The notes below the pieces were generated by a model that was given only the letters and a program-made list of their open reading frames with translations, made no database searches and was not told the DNA's origin. From positions 7,266,501 through 7,330,500 of the forward strand of contig NC_065899.1 of assembly GCF_905147045.1 (NCBI RefSeq): 64,000 bases of DNA. The letters run 5' to 3'. Below, one piece after another: positions 35,844 through 48,518 of this stretch. How positions within the stretch are numbered: the stretch's first letter is position 1; every line of letters starts with the position of its first letter. The position numbers and the translations under genes were made by a program. Source of the stretch: Nymphalis io (lineage: Eukaryota; Arthropoda; Insecta; Lepidoptera; Nymphalidae).

Positions 35844-35989
35844 AGTATTTTCTAAATCTTAATAAAGTGACTTAAGTTTGTTCATTCTTTTCTATATTTC
35901 TGAAAGTACGAACATTATTAGTATTTTCTAAATCTTAATAAAGTGATTTAAGTTTGTTCATTCTTTTCTATATTTCTGAAAGTACGAAC
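35844..35989. repeat. Tandem duplication, 76-bp period, two units
   Basis: Unit 1 starts at 35844 and unit 2 at 35920 (AGTATTTTCTAAATCTTAAT). They differ by one base (GACTTAAG versus GATTTAAG) until divergence at 35990. A recent local duplication. Confidence 0.93.
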
Positions 35990-36039
35990 GTCAAGAATTT
36001 TCAGTCACGAATGGTTAATGTTAGCCATTTTATATTTCT

Positions 36040-36205
36040 CATTGTGGTAGATACCAGTCACAATTCTACAACAATGCTTTGTGTTGGTATTTTCCGGTTT
36101 GAAGGGAGTGTAAGCTAGCGCAATTGCTAGCATAAGGGATAAATAACGCTTTAAGTTCAACGGTTGGCAGCACATCGAGGGCATAATGTAGGGCATGTAT
36201 GATAT
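36040..36205 (+). repeat. SINE B, diverged copy
   Basis: TTGGTATTTTCCGGTTTGAA, GGGAGTGTAAGCTAGCGCAA and TTCAACGGTTGGCAGCACAT follow SINE B order. Confidence 0.65.
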
Positions 36206-36379
36206 TCTTTCCATTGGCAATGTCATTAAAAATATGCAATTACTTTCACAAGTTACATATTCGTCATTTCCTTACGTTTGTGGTTTATCACCATATAAGT
36301 CGTCATAGAATAATTTACTAGTAAAAAATTTCCAGGTTCACATTTTTCTTTGATGCATTTAAAATACCAGTCATGTAAC

Positions 36380-36562
36380 TCTGAGGCAAACTCTCACTTT
36401 GTTTGGGGCTTGGAGCTTGTTCCACTAGACGACTATGCTGCGTATTGGTATATATGACAGCGTTTCTTCTGAAACTTTATACATGTTTTATATATTTTCT
36501 TTCATCGTTGAGTATTACAAACGTAAAACGTGAAATCTTCGTGTCTTATATACTGGGTCAAA
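36380..36562 (-). repeat. SINE A, old copy
   Basis: GGCTTGGAGCTTGTTCCACTA, a degenerate middle and CTTTCATCGTTGAGTATTAC follow antisense SINE A order. Confidence 0.55.
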
Positions 36563-39500
36563 TTCTTTATTGCATATTTTAAAATAAACAAAACGTAATC
36601 TTTAAAAAAAATTGATACACAAAGGCATTCTTATCGTTTAAAGCGGCTTCAGATAACCTTTTGAGAAAGAAGAGCGCTCGTAGTGTGATAAAGAAAAAAA
36701 TACAGAGAAAACATCCATAATGTCTTATATTAAAACATTTTATAGTCTAAATTGTTTTAATATGATCCTTTCTCACTAAATTTATATATGATAATTATGT
36801 TAGAACACCAAATTTTGATACAAAATAGATACATATCGACAGTCATATAGTTAAGCAAAAAAATTATAGGATCACGGAGTCATCAATCGGTTCAAAGGCA
36901 AAAATGGATGATAAAGATGTTACAATTGAAAAAAGATGCACACAAATAAATACCCTATTCATAGCCCTATTTATTTAATATTGAATTAATATATTTTTAG
37001 GTCTCTACTCAGATGCATATGAACTTAATAATCAATACATAACGTGATTGTAAAAAAACATTTCAATAATGAATAATTATCGATAATTTTGCTTTATTAT
37101 TTTATTTAAATCGTAATAATTATTAAACATCATACGTAATTAAAGTTGCTTAGCAGCGTTTCTATTCAGTTGCAGCGTTTGCGGCGTAGAAAAAATGGAG
37201 GGCTATACACTTTTATGTTTTGAGGTTATGTCATTATTCAAAAAGTAATCTAAAAAAACATACAAAATTTAAGTATTTATCATTTGATATGAAATAAAAA
37301 AACTTAAAACACTCAGAAATTATCCTTTGTTACATAGTTATTATAGATAACCTTAGGGACAATAACACTTAGACGATTTAGATAGTAGACAAACTCGTTG
37401 ATTTGTAAACTACACCCTTAATAATTATCATAGGTTGTTTGAAAATGAAAAATCTTCAACAGTATAATCGTATTTATTTTTAATGCAAGCAACACTATAG
37501 AATCTTACTCAATTAAATAATAACATGGACTATCGAAATATTTCACTTAATAAAAGTTTTCTTTTAATTAAAAATCTTTGTGATCGAATTACTTCCCTAT
37601 ATTGTTCCAGTTGCAATTTCATCGTACGCGTTTCAGCGAGTTTAAAGATGCTTCACATAAAGTGGGAAACTCAGCCAATACTCGCCACTGGGGGCCGCTG
37701 GCCATAGCTCGAGATTAAATTTTCAATTACAGCTGACGTCCAAGAGCTGCACTTACAGTGAACGTAGTGCTACGCAATGCAATGAATCAAAATTATAACG
37801 GTCTCACTCACTCACATTGTAGTTATTAAGAGCTATGATTCTTGTCTCATTCACGCTACACTTGAGAGTCTACGAGAAAAATTGCACAATATAGTATCAC
37901 TTGTGTAAATTTGTACTGGATGATCAGCTTATAGTTTATTGAAGAATAATACCAATATTTGTGAAAGCGAATTAGCTACTGCGACAAACTATATAATAAC
38001 GATTTAAAAGAGTTATCAAAGGACACTCAGTATTCAGCAATTGAATAAAGTCTATTTTTTAATTGAGTTTGTTTTATATCAAGTCACAGCTCAAATTGAG
38101 ATGACATAATTAAAGAAAACTGATTTAAAAATAATACGTTGGATTTAATTAATTCGAATTAGTGCAGTTTGTACATTGGCGCCAAAAAGAAAAAAAAATC
38201 CGTAGTATTAATAAGTCTATAAACGTCACTTGAAAGTGACAGACGTCCTTTGCCACTTCAGCATGCTAACATGACTCAGTTACATTAGTTCGTCTATGGA
38301 TTTTATGATTATGATTGCGATCGTATAGCGAAATGCTCACCTGTCCATAGACGAGAATGGAAAATGAGGTTGATGATAAAGGAATAAACGGGATAATTGA
38401 CCTTAATTTATTTCAAGAAATTTCGCCGGCAATTATTTTAATTAGATTTTCTCGAATATTCTATTCTAAAACAAATGGTATGGTAATGTTAAAAATAACT
38501 AACTAATTAATTGTTTTAAAGGCGTTATGCTCTATCTCTTAGTTATTGAGAGTATTAACTCGGTCGTAACCCTTCTTTGGTGAATCGTGAAGGTGCAATA
38601 ATACGACGGAACATAATAGGTTTGTGTAAAAAATAATGAAAACATCCGTAGTCAAATGATGGGATGTAGTTTTCTATCTTCTTTCAATACTCATAAGTCC
38701 GAATAGCTGAACTGTCAACCTACCAAATCTATAACACATATGTGTCTGTCGGTTCGATTCGTTAACGCTCCTTATTCGAACATAAATTTATTTATTTCAT
38801 ATTAAAGCACTTATTTATTAAAAGCCAAAGTTGCAACTAGGTTTTCTAATATTATTAATATTACATTTACATCAATGTAATATATAAATCTGGTTAGTTA
38901 TTTTAAACTATTATTAAATGTGATATTTACATTATTATTTATACCAGGACGTTAAGTAAGAAAAGTTAACATCCAGAGAAGAACCGATAAAAGAACAGCG
39001 ATTTTCTTTTGTTAAACATTCGTTTACAATTTTCAATGTAATATATTTTATAAATGTAATATTTATTTTACAAAAACATATTGAGAGTTTCCTATATATC
39101 AAGACACTTCGTAGAATAACGCTTTAATAAAAGCAAGAAGAAATATAAAATTGTGGTTCTTTCACGTTACACGGATCAAATGTAGTTCCGTTAGAATCTT
39201 GTCACGGGCTATTTATCTGTAGTTCGCTAGATTTTCATTACGATAAATGATGTCAAGAAATATATTTCTATTTTATGTGAATACGAAGACGATTGTGGAA
39301 TAAACTTTGTTGAATCGAGGTAAAGACTAAACTGGTGGTAAGCGCTATAACCACTTCTTTTTACTTTTAAGTTTTATTATCGTTTGGTGATATTGCTATC
39401 ATAATAATATAGCTAAATAGGCGACTTAAGATATTATTATAATTGGAATGATTGTTTCGAAACCTGTGTATATTGTCATCGTCATAATTGTCTGTAAATG

Positions 39501-39778
39501 AATTATTGACAAATACCTCTGCTTATAAAATGTGAAACTTAATTTACCTCGCTGTTATATATTTTTTAGCACTGTGTCTTTACTCTAGCTCACTCGTTCT
39601 CTATACCCAAACAAAACCAAATAAATAATTGATATTTGCGAGAAGAACAAATGCTGCGTGGACTCTGTCAATAAAACGTAGAGTATTTCACAAAACTAAG
39701 GAGAATTAAAGCGTAATTTATATTTATTTTAAGCATTTGTATAGTAAGCGCATGATGTTCAATGAGTACAACTACTTG
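36563..39778. other. AT-rich non-coding DNA with GC-richer patch at 37620-37790
   Basis: No gene seen. 37620-37790 contains CTGGGGGCCGCTGGCCATAG and several CpGs and is a candidate single-copy element, on composition only. Confidence 0.35.
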
Positions 39779-39900
39779 ACTGGCTTGTTTTGGGTTAAAG
39801 CCCCAGGTCGTTCCAATAAAAAGTTATTGAGTTTTCCTTTCGAAAATTTGGAAGTGAGAATACTGCTGCGTCGGAAAACATGTAAAGGTACAGTATAGTA
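39779..39900 (-). repeat. Possible old SINE A fragment
   Basis: GGCTTGTTTTGGGTTAAAGC followed by weak matches; doubtful. Confidence 0.35.
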
Positions 39901-42219
39901 ACTTTTTCTGGTCGTGTCTAATTGCCGTCAAACCGATTTATGAAAGTGAAGGAATAGAGTGTTTGCGCACATACTTTTCTACTGCTTGTGCGCATTTGGC
40001 TAATCTCGTTTGAGCTTGGTTTTGGCCGAAATCAGTCAGCAGGACATTATATATTTAACAGTATCTTTGTACAGATTTACTATGTTAATATATATTTGTA
40101 TATATCCGTATTTCTAAAAAAATACATTAATTTGTTTCAGAAATATGTACACAAAAGTACTCACTGACACAAGTATAACAGAAATATCATAACTTAAATA
40201 CACTAAAACAAAACAACCATTGGTAGGTATCGTCCGTATATATAACAATATTTTACTTTAAATATAATATAATGTATACTGTAACTATTCCAAAAACTAG
40301 TTTTAAAAAAACCAAAGAAAAATACAGTCGTAGAAGTTGCATGTAAATATTTGATCATTATGTTTATAAATGAAAAGAAACTATTTAAAGTAACTTTCAA
40401 ACATAAGGGTACTTTGTTTTGTGAAAGAGCGCTGTCTGTTTTTTCAGTAGACATAAAGCTGTGTATACAATAATACCTTTACGACTATAATTATTTATTA
40501 ATCATAAAACATATATAAATAATTATCAAATTAAGATAATGGAAGATAAGATTATAAATAACTTCTCCCATTTTCAGAAGACAGGTCTTAGAATAGACCA
40601 GATCTTCAAGATCCTATCCATGCCTTTTTGAGATAAATAGTCTGCCTAACATCAGGGAATCCTCATTGGGAAAGGATTAGTCACCACTTGTACTATAACT
40701 GTACTTGTGTTGTAATGTACTTTTCATCCACTGGTTGTGCTTGGGTTTGGCTTTACTGTCATCTGCCCGAACCACATGATGGATTTTGGGTTAAAAGGCA
40801 CGTAAACTTTTTAAAATATAACTTTTTATAATCAAATCTTTAGCGACATTTTTTTCAAGCATATATTACCACTGGTCACACTTTTATGATGTTATGTAAA
40901 AACACTGATATGAGACTGTGTACCTTTATGTGTAAACGTAGCTAGCCATCGCTGTGACTGAAATCATGAGTGTGCATCTCGGCTTATACACTAGGGAATG
41001 CCCGGTCTGAAATTAGGTCACAATGGTCGAGGTCAGACCGTTGGCGCGATCGGTTGCAACATTTATCGTTTTTGAACGTGACAAGGCCCTTTTTCAAGAC
41101 CGATTCAATTTTACGTCATTGATTTGTGTTTATATTGTGCCAAATTTTAATGTTCGTAGTTATTAATTTTTATATAATTAAAGCGAAACCAAGAAGTGAC
41201 TTATCATTAATTAATCACTCTTTTTGTGACTTGAAGAATGGCCGCTGTGTCCACCCTGTGAAACTGATGAAGGGAGTTTTTAACCGGTTTTTATGTTTTC
41301 ATAAAAATATATTTTATTGTAAATGAAACGAAAATCAAACATTCATCAACCTTCTTTGTAAACATATATATGTATACATTTCAACTTCAGATCAACCTTA
41401 TGTATATACTTTTTCGTTATTTAGCCTACAGTATTTAATCTTCTGAAACGTTAATAAAACTGGACAAAAACACTATATATACATAAATTTTAAATAGATA
41501 ATAAAACATGTAGGCATTTTGAATCGGTCTAAAAACGTTACTCCTTTGAGTCCCTAGACTGTAGTGTAATCACTTCGTTCATCACATTAAATCCGTTTAT
41601 GGAATTCCATAATTAACCGCTCGAGCCATGGGGATTAACGCTCCCCCCTTTTAATCGTATTGTTTACCTTAAATTGGACCAACTCGCATAATTAAACGGC
41701 CAGATACCGTTATATTTATATAGAGCTATTGTTAAAAAGTAATCATCATTTTAGGTTATCTGTTGATTACCTAAAAACTTGTAGATTTTTTTTAAATAAA
41801 TAAATTCAAATTTTTTGAATAGTCGTTATATATCAGTTGATAAAAGTTTAGATATTATTAACCACCACTGTAAATAGAATTATCAAATTTTAGTGTTATA
41901 AATGTATGAAATTAATTTGGTATTATTGAGGAATTTTATTAAGAAATTAAAATTTGTCAAAGGTTTTTGACCCCTTTGTCTTGGCAAAACACTTAGAAAG
42001 GAATTGTTAATTAAAATTTTTCCCGCTTCTCCCCATCATGGGACAATATTACACGTTCATTTCAAAGGAAACTATTCGCTCCAACGTTTAGTATGGGACG
42101 TTGTTACTTTTAATTTTACTTCATTTCAAATAAAACAACTTTGATTAATATGTATATATATACATATGATTTTTTATTCTATTAATATTTTTGTTCTAAA
42201 CAAATTTACAAGCTTACAG
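39901..42219. other. AT-rich non-coding DNA
   Basis: No gene seen. Contains a small inverted repeat with AGGTCA motifs at 41003-41040. Confidence 0.4.
41003..41040. promoter_or_regulatory. Inverted repeat with two AGGTCA half-sites
   Basis: CGGTCTGA (41003-41010) and TCAGACCG (41033-41040) are perfect reverse complements; AGGTCA occurs at 41015-41020 and 41030-41035 in the same orientation with 9 bases between. AGGTCA is the nuclear-receptor half-site; binding is only a possibility. Confidence 0.25.
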
Positions 42220-42420
42220 CTTTGGTTTTATTCCGCCCGCGGCTTCGTATTAGGGCGTATTACATATTAGGTAACCTGTCTTTTTCTGTATCCCTGATAA
42301 TGTGTGTGGAAAATTGTACAGTCATTTAGGTAAACAGAGAGACAGACAAATAGATTTTTACTGTAAGCCATTGAATGATATTTTTCGTATATTAACGAAG
42401 CTCTGCCTGTTCCAGCGTTA
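42220..42420 (-). mobile_element. Possible Helitron-like remnant
   Basis: CCGCCCGCGGCTTCG hairpin-like end at 42231-42247, then GACAGACAAATAG on the far side. The body is hard to match; assignment is weak. Confidence 0.35.
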
Positions 42421-43324
42421 TCGTTACACATAAGAGCATTATATATGCACTAAAGTCGCGTTCTGCTGTTAATTTTCAATAATGCCTTTCTGCATAACAG
42501 AATATTCTATGGAATACAAATCAGTTGCATGTTTAATCAATCAAATCTTGTTCAATGGAAATATTTCAATAGGAAAAATTAAACGTTTAATAATTACGAT
42601 TATGCTATTGACCTCGTCACGTATATGAGGAACAATTTTAAAGGGTCGCAATCAAAAATGCTGAAGCGAACAAACAGCGCAAATACTCGTCTTTAATTCC
42701 AGTTATGCCGTTTGTATGGATGTTTGGATTGGAGTGGATTTTGGAATTAAATGGTAAAACGTTTTCTGTATAACAACCCGTCGTATTACCTCCACTGGTG
42801 ATGGTAAGCGTTTGTTAATTTTTCGCCTAGAAACGGGGAATTGTGGCTAGTATTGTTGTCAAAATTCCGAGTAGTAATGGTAAACTAAATGGTTTTATAC
42901 TATAATAATGGTTATGCAATGTTCAACTTACAACATGACTTAAGTCTTTCAAAAGTATCATTATACGTGTTTGGTTTTATCTCATTCTTGTAGTTGGTTC
43001 CAATAAGCTGTTTAGCGGATTGGGTTCCATTGCGTTGTGCCACCCAATTGAAGTGAATTCAGTAGTAAAAATTATTATTAATCTGTAATAAGCATGAAAT
43101 AACTTTAATGAATAGTTTAGCGATAGAATGCTTGAATGGTTCATACCATTAGTAAAAATAATGCGCTGTTTCCTATTACTTTTTGGGTTAATATGGTGTT
43201 TTCTCTTTGGGACTAGAGATAAAATCATTTTATGCAGTATTTAGTAATTCTCACTTTAAAACTTTATAAACAAATCCATATATCATTTTTTATATACTGT
43301 AATTTTATATATTTAATATTATAA
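42421..43324. other. AT-rich non-coding DNA
   Basis: Nothing recognised. Confidence 0.4.
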
Positions 43325-43725
43325 TTCGAAACGTGGACAGTAACTGCGGGACTAGTCCACAAATCCAAAGTCGCTCAGCGTGCTATGGAGCGAGCTATGC
43401 TCGGAGTATCTTTGAAGGATAAGATCAGAAATGAGATTATCCGGAAAAGAACCGGAGTCACCGACATAGCTTGTAAAATTAGCAGGCTGAAGTGGCAGTG
43501 GGCTGGTCACGTATGTCGTAGGACCGATGGCCGTTGGAGCAGACGAGTCCTAGAGTGGAGACCGCGAATCGGCAAGCGCAGCGTAGGGCGCCCTCCAGCC
43601 AGGTGGACCGACGACCTTAAGAAGGTGGCGGGCACCAACTGGATGCGGAAGGCGGAGGACAGCTTTGGCGCACCTTGGGAGAGCCCTATGTTCAGCAGTG
43701 GACAACGATTGGCTGTTGATTGATT
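43325..43725 (+). pseudogene. RTE-type LINE ORF2 C-terminus
   Basis: Reads ETWTVTAGLVHKSKVAQRAM, ERAMLGVSLKDKIRNEIIRK, LKWQWAGHVCRRTDGRWSRR, VLEWRPRIGKRSVGRPPARW and TDDLKKVAGTNWMRKAED. This is the typical C-terminal region of insect RTE-group reverse transcriptases. Near 43665 the frame shifts: the expected R-TLGE-YVQQW ending lies in another frame (CGCACCTTGGGAGAGCC). After the stop comes TTGATTGATTG-TTGATTGA, the short tandem tail usual for RTE elements. The 5' part, with the catalytic RT and endonuclease, is absent. Strongly GC-richer than its flanks; not a host gene. Confidence 0.88.
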
Positions 43726-43740
43726 GTTTGATTGAATTTT

Positions 43741-44251
43741 CTATATAGAAATTGTGCTGAAATTGAAAAAAATAAATTATAAAATTTAATTATCATATAA
43801 ATCTAGTAGTTTCTAAGCACAGTTGTTCATTGTATTGAGAAAGTAAACTAGACTTTAATGAACAAACCTTGTTCGAAGATCCAGCATTGTTCTTTGTTCA
43901 CTTAACATAGTCTCTATGTCAAGGAGTTAATGTTGAATTTCGCTTAAAAACCCATACGTGGCAGTGTAAACAACCCTTGCCTTAGATCAGTGTGGAGTTA
44001 TTTGCTTTGTTTCGCGTTTTCACTGTAACCAAATTGTAAACAATATGTTAGTTTACTAACAAGCTATTTAGCTTTTAACTAAGACAAATTATCTTTATTG
44101 TATGTTTTATTTTTTAAGTTCGGTATTTGATTTTTTTGAAAATGAAACAATATATATAACTTATATATATAAATAATTCAGCTAATTCAAATTAATTTAA
44201 AAATACGTTGAAGTTATTGTTTTACATTCGACCTTTTTAAAACTTTAAGTC
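43741..44251. other. AT-rich non-coding DNA
   Basis: Nothing recognised. Confidence 0.4.
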
Positions 44252-44330
44252 GCAGTTGAAAGTTAAAAATACTTTTCTTGAAAAATAACATAAATAACAG
44301 GATTGTTTCTGTGACGTGTAAAGTTTTATA
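44252..44330 (+). repeat. Unclassified repeat shared with 20335-20415
   Basis: Second member of the pair (CGCAGTTGAAAGT, ATACTTTTCTTGA, TTTCTGTGACGTGTAA). Confidence 0.65.
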
Positions 44331-44424
44331 CGGATTCGACTGTAACAAACAAAGGATTCGATAAAATTGTTAGAACTACTTTTGACTATTACATAGAAGT
44401 ATTGAGAAAAATAAGAAGTATTGA

Positions 44425-44460
44425 AATCCGTACAGAGTATCCGTACACCCTGTACGGATT
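44425..44460. other. Perfect 11-bp-arm inverted repeat
   Basis: AATCCGTACAG (44425-44435) and CTGTACGGATT (44450-44460). The 14-base spacer contains a third ATCCGTAC. Confidence 0.8.
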
Positions 44461-44514
44461 ATTTTATTTAATGGGTGCCATATTACAAACACTTGATTAA
44501 TGATATACAAACCA

Positions 44515-44705
44515 AGATGAAACCAAATGGTAAGTAATCATGATCATAGACATTGGTACCCTGATACCATTCCTCACTCTGCCAACTAAGATATTATGTC
44601 TCTCGTGCTAACTACACTTGTTCACTTAGCTTTTAAATCAAGCATTACCTCGTATTGATGTGTGGTAGTGGAATGAGATGCGTGGGCGTTTGATACATAG
44701 ACGAT
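44515..44705 (-). repeat. SINE B, old copy
   Basis: AAATGGTAAGTAATCA, CATAGACATTGGTACC, GATATTATGTCTCTCGTGC and TTCACTTAGCTTTTAAATCA follow antisense SINE B order. Confidence 0.7.
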
Positions 44706-44829
44706 CTAGCGTAAATAACTATCACCCATTTATAAGAGCAGTAGCTATAATATTTTATATACCACGTGGTTAAGATTTGTTCTTTATCATGATCATCAAT
44801 AATCTATTTCGTTGATAAGATACTCTGGT

Positions 44830-44935
44830 GAATAGGATGTGTGTAATTTAACCGCAGATTGCGTATCAAAGCCAAGCATGCACTTAAGTGCCTTATGCGT
44901 CTAATTTGTGTGATTAATTCTATCACATCTAAGCT
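44830..44935 (+). repeat. SINE A, old head-side fragment
   Basis: TTTAACCGCAGATTGCGTAT, CAAAGCCAAGCATGCACT and GCGTCTAATTTGTGTGATTA follow SINE A order with decayed boxes. Confidence 0.55.
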
Positions 44936-45297
44936 TTACTAGAACAGAGTCGTGGAAGAGAATCCTAAAATATCAAAAAAGATATCTTTGCATATTGTCC
45001 CGTTGGTCGTTAATATTTACGGACTTTTTTTATTGATATATGTTTAAAAACTGCACTTCGTATTTTTTCTTTTTTATTGTCATCGTTTGTTATTTTCCTT
45101 TTAAACTAAGTCGGCTTAAAAACAATAGCATGCGATCATTATGTTGAAGCCATTAGAATTTTTGAATAAATTAAATTACTTTACGGTCAATGAATATGCC
45201 ATAATAACGTAAGTATGGTATTTAAAGCATATCTTGGTTCTTATTATCTTGGTATTATCTTTGACGTAATTATCATGAATAGTGAGTGTATACGGAA

Positions 45298-45600
45298 TAT
45301 TTACTGGTGGTAGGGCTTTGTGCAAGCTCGTCTGGGTAGGTACCACCCACTCATCAGATATTCTACCGCAAAACAGCAATACTTGATATTGTTGTGTTCC
45401 GGTTTGAAGGGTGAGTGAGCCAGTATAATTACAGGCACAAGGGACATAAAATCTTAGTTCCCAAGGTTGTTGGCGCATTGGATATGTAAGCGATGGTTGA
45501 CATTTCTTACAATGCTAATGTCTAAGAGCGTTGGTGACCACTTACCATCAGGTGGCCCATATGCTCGTCCGCCTTCCTATTCTATAAAAAAAAAAAAAAA
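45298..45600 (+). repeat. SINE B, full-length copy with poly(A) tail
   Basis: Best copy in the window: head TTACTGGTGGTAGGGCTTTG, CTGGGTAGGTACCACCCACT, TTCCGGTTTGAAGGGTGAGT, ATTACAGGCACAAGGGACAT, ACCACTTACCATCAGGTGG (45537-45555), GCTCGTCCGCCTTCC and poly(A). No pol III box is obvious to me and no protein is encoded. The - strand frame at 45176-45478 is made by the repeat. Confidence 0.93.
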
Positions 45601-48342
45601 ATTGTGACATGTTATGAAATTTGATCACTATAACTGATGCTTATCCCTAAATAAGCTTAAATTCCCATTGTTTTAATTCTTAATATTTGTAAGAGTTATA
45701 ATTATAATTTGCTATATATATATATATACATTTTGGCATTCCATTGGAAACTATTTGTATTTGTGTGTAACAATGTTATTGTAAATGTAAAATGAAGATA
45801 TGTAAGCAGTTATATAAAAATTGAACGTACCAGAATTAATTTTGTTTAATTAAAATAAAGTTTAATTGATCCGCAGTTACATCGTTTTTTTAATCTATCT
45901 CTTTTAAAATAGTTATGTAAAATTCTTATATCATTCAGACGGAACACTTTTTTCGTGACCTAAAAAGGAATTTATTTTAAAGCAAAATTTCGTAAATAGA
46001 CCCCACATGAATGGATATTTTCTCGACTCGGAAATTAGGTCGAGAGTGTCATGTTGCGTTGTCAAAACTGAGATCGATTGAGCGTTAATGTGAGCCTGTT
46101 AACGGTTCGAGGGAGTTAAATTGGTAAAAATAAGTATATATAATATATTACATATATTGTTATAGTAGTAACAGCTCATGGCTATTAACTATTTAAGCTA
46201 ATAATAAACAGTGATATTTACTGAAATATTAATCAATATTTTTATGAAAACGTCATAAAATTGTATCACAAGAAAGCCCGCATGCACGTTAAATTGTTAA
46301 TTGTGGATACTTATTACTTAATTTTTTTATTATATTAATTTTACTTTAATTAGTATATTTTAGTTTTAAAAAAATATAAATTTTAACTATTTCTGTATTA
46401 CTATTTTGGTTTTATTTACAAGTAAAATAATATGTTTTATTGTAATAATTTATTGCATATATATACAAACTGTTGTCCTGTCGTTGATGAGCTTTTGACT
46501 ACTTTCAGTCTCGGTGACCAATCTTAAGGGAGTGTAAATTGCGCAGGATAGTATTGTAGTGTACGAGTGTACTTTCAAATCCTTCACTACCATAAATCGA
46601 CGTTATGGAAATTTGAGATGACTGGAGAGAGTTAAGGCGCATAACAAACGTTTCTTATATAAGTTTCATGTATTACTACATGAAAAATTCAACGACCTGA
46701 AATATTCTTTCGATTGTTTTCCATATTTAGAATTTTGTTATGTAGATATTTTGTGATCGTTAATATCATAAATCTGGTTACATCTGATTACATCTGGTTC
46801 CATCTGGTTATTTTGATTTATTTCAATCAAGATATTTTTTCCGTTTTTCGTTTTAATTTGCTATTTACGCATCATGAAACAACCGCTAAATGGTTTGTAA
46901 TAAAACTCATTATGGTAAAAGTTTGTACTATATGTGTATATGGATTGCTATCATTCCGGTTAATATACGGAGTGATGAGATGAGAAAAAAACGTATTATC
47001 ATATCTCTAGGGTTCTCGGTCTAGCGTACGTTAGCTTGTTTAAGGAATGCTCGACTATCAAAATGTTTTTTAATTTAATTTTTATTATTTTATACTTATA
47101 AAAACAACTAAGGGAATATTTTGAAAACACCTAAAAACTCCGATCGTAAATAAATTAAATACACGAAGTTATAAAAATTATTTCTAATAATCATTATCTT
47201 AGTGTTTTCCCATTTTTTTGAGGACGGTGCACTTTTTCTCTTTCATTAATGTCTCTTTTTCTAGATTTACGTTCAACGTTAGTCAAAATCCAAGCACTTT
47301 TGAATCGTCATATTATAAGTTTATTATATAATGCATAATAAGAAATAAGAAACTCAGTGGTTACTCTATTTCATAAATGAAATAACTTATGTAATAAAAT
47401 ACGATTAATTATATGATATTTGAAAATCAATTAGCATTAACCCCGTTTATTTTATTTAGTATGTAAACTTTGTTGTATGAATTTTTTAATATTATTTTGT
47501 AACATAATATTTAAATTTGGCAAATAATTGGCAAAGTTTAATGTTCCTTATACTTTCTTTTTCGGTTTTTCTCTTACTAACACCCATCAACATTTATTTA
47601 ATACTCTGCATATTGAGTTAGCATGTATGTGTGTATATAATGTTAATCATATGTTTTAATAAAATATACCTATGCCCGTTCTATGATATAATCGATTTCC
47701 TTTCAGATTTTCTGTTACGGATGCAACTTACATACTTCCTCTCATACACTCATTGCGTATTCTATCCATTCTCGATTCCACACGTCAATTTCAGCTAAAA
47801 CCACTCGAATTCTCATTCAAATCCTTGACTTTAGTCGTCCAATAAGCAGATCTATGAGATAGGTTTGATATTTTTTTTTAATTTTCACTGTTTGTTAGTG
47901 AATGTAGAGCAAAATTGGCACAATTGATATGGCTGTACACATATATGGCATCTTTAAAAAACAACCAGAAATATTGTTGATGAAAATCACATCCCTTGAT
48001 AAAATAAAGATATATACTTATAAATAATAAAGTATTTTTTAACTTCTATTCTTCATAATATATAGAAAAAAAAATCTCTTTAAACGATTTTCAGTGTTCA
48101 AGACGCAAAATGCAAGTGTAGTCTGAAACTTTCATCGCGTAATGTCCTCTAATGCAAGTGACCTGAATTGCATTAGAATTGCAATGTAGGTGATGCCATA
48201 GCTATGTAGTGATGTAGCATCTTGCTACGATTTTCGTAGTATTCAGAATGGAAATGGTCACATCCTACTTATATTATAAATAAGGTTATTTGTTACACAA
48301 TCACCCAAAAATGTTAGTTAATATAGCATGATGGCAGAGTCT
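45601..48342. other. AT-rich non-coding DNA
   Basis: No gene seen. Holds a short (TA)n at about 45713-45729 and a 10-bp tandem repeat at 46771-46810. Confidence 0.4.
46771..46810. repeat. 10-bp tandem repeat, four units
   Basis: Units AATCTGGTTA, CATCTGATTA, CATCTGGTTC, CATCTGGTTA in exact 10-base register. Confidence 0.9.
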
Positions 48343-48518
48343 AAAGGTACTTGGTATTGTTGTATTCCGGTTTGAAGGGTGAGTGAGCCAGTGTAATTAC
48401 AGGCACAAGGGACATAACATCTTAGTTCCCAAGGTTGGTGGCACATATCTATGGGCATTGGTGACGACTTACCACCAGGTGGCCCATATGCTCGTCCGCC
48501 TTTCTATTCTATAATAAA
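48343..48518 (+). repeat. SINE B, 5'-truncated copy
   Basis: Starts within the family at GGTACTTGGTATTGTTGT and runs through ACTTACCACCAGGTGGCCCA to the CTATTCTATAATAAAAAA tail. Confidence 0.9.

Noticed and set aside
46714..46983. 89-codon + strand frame
   Set aside because: Hydrophobic AT-rich translation including the 10-bp tandem repeat; no family resemblance.
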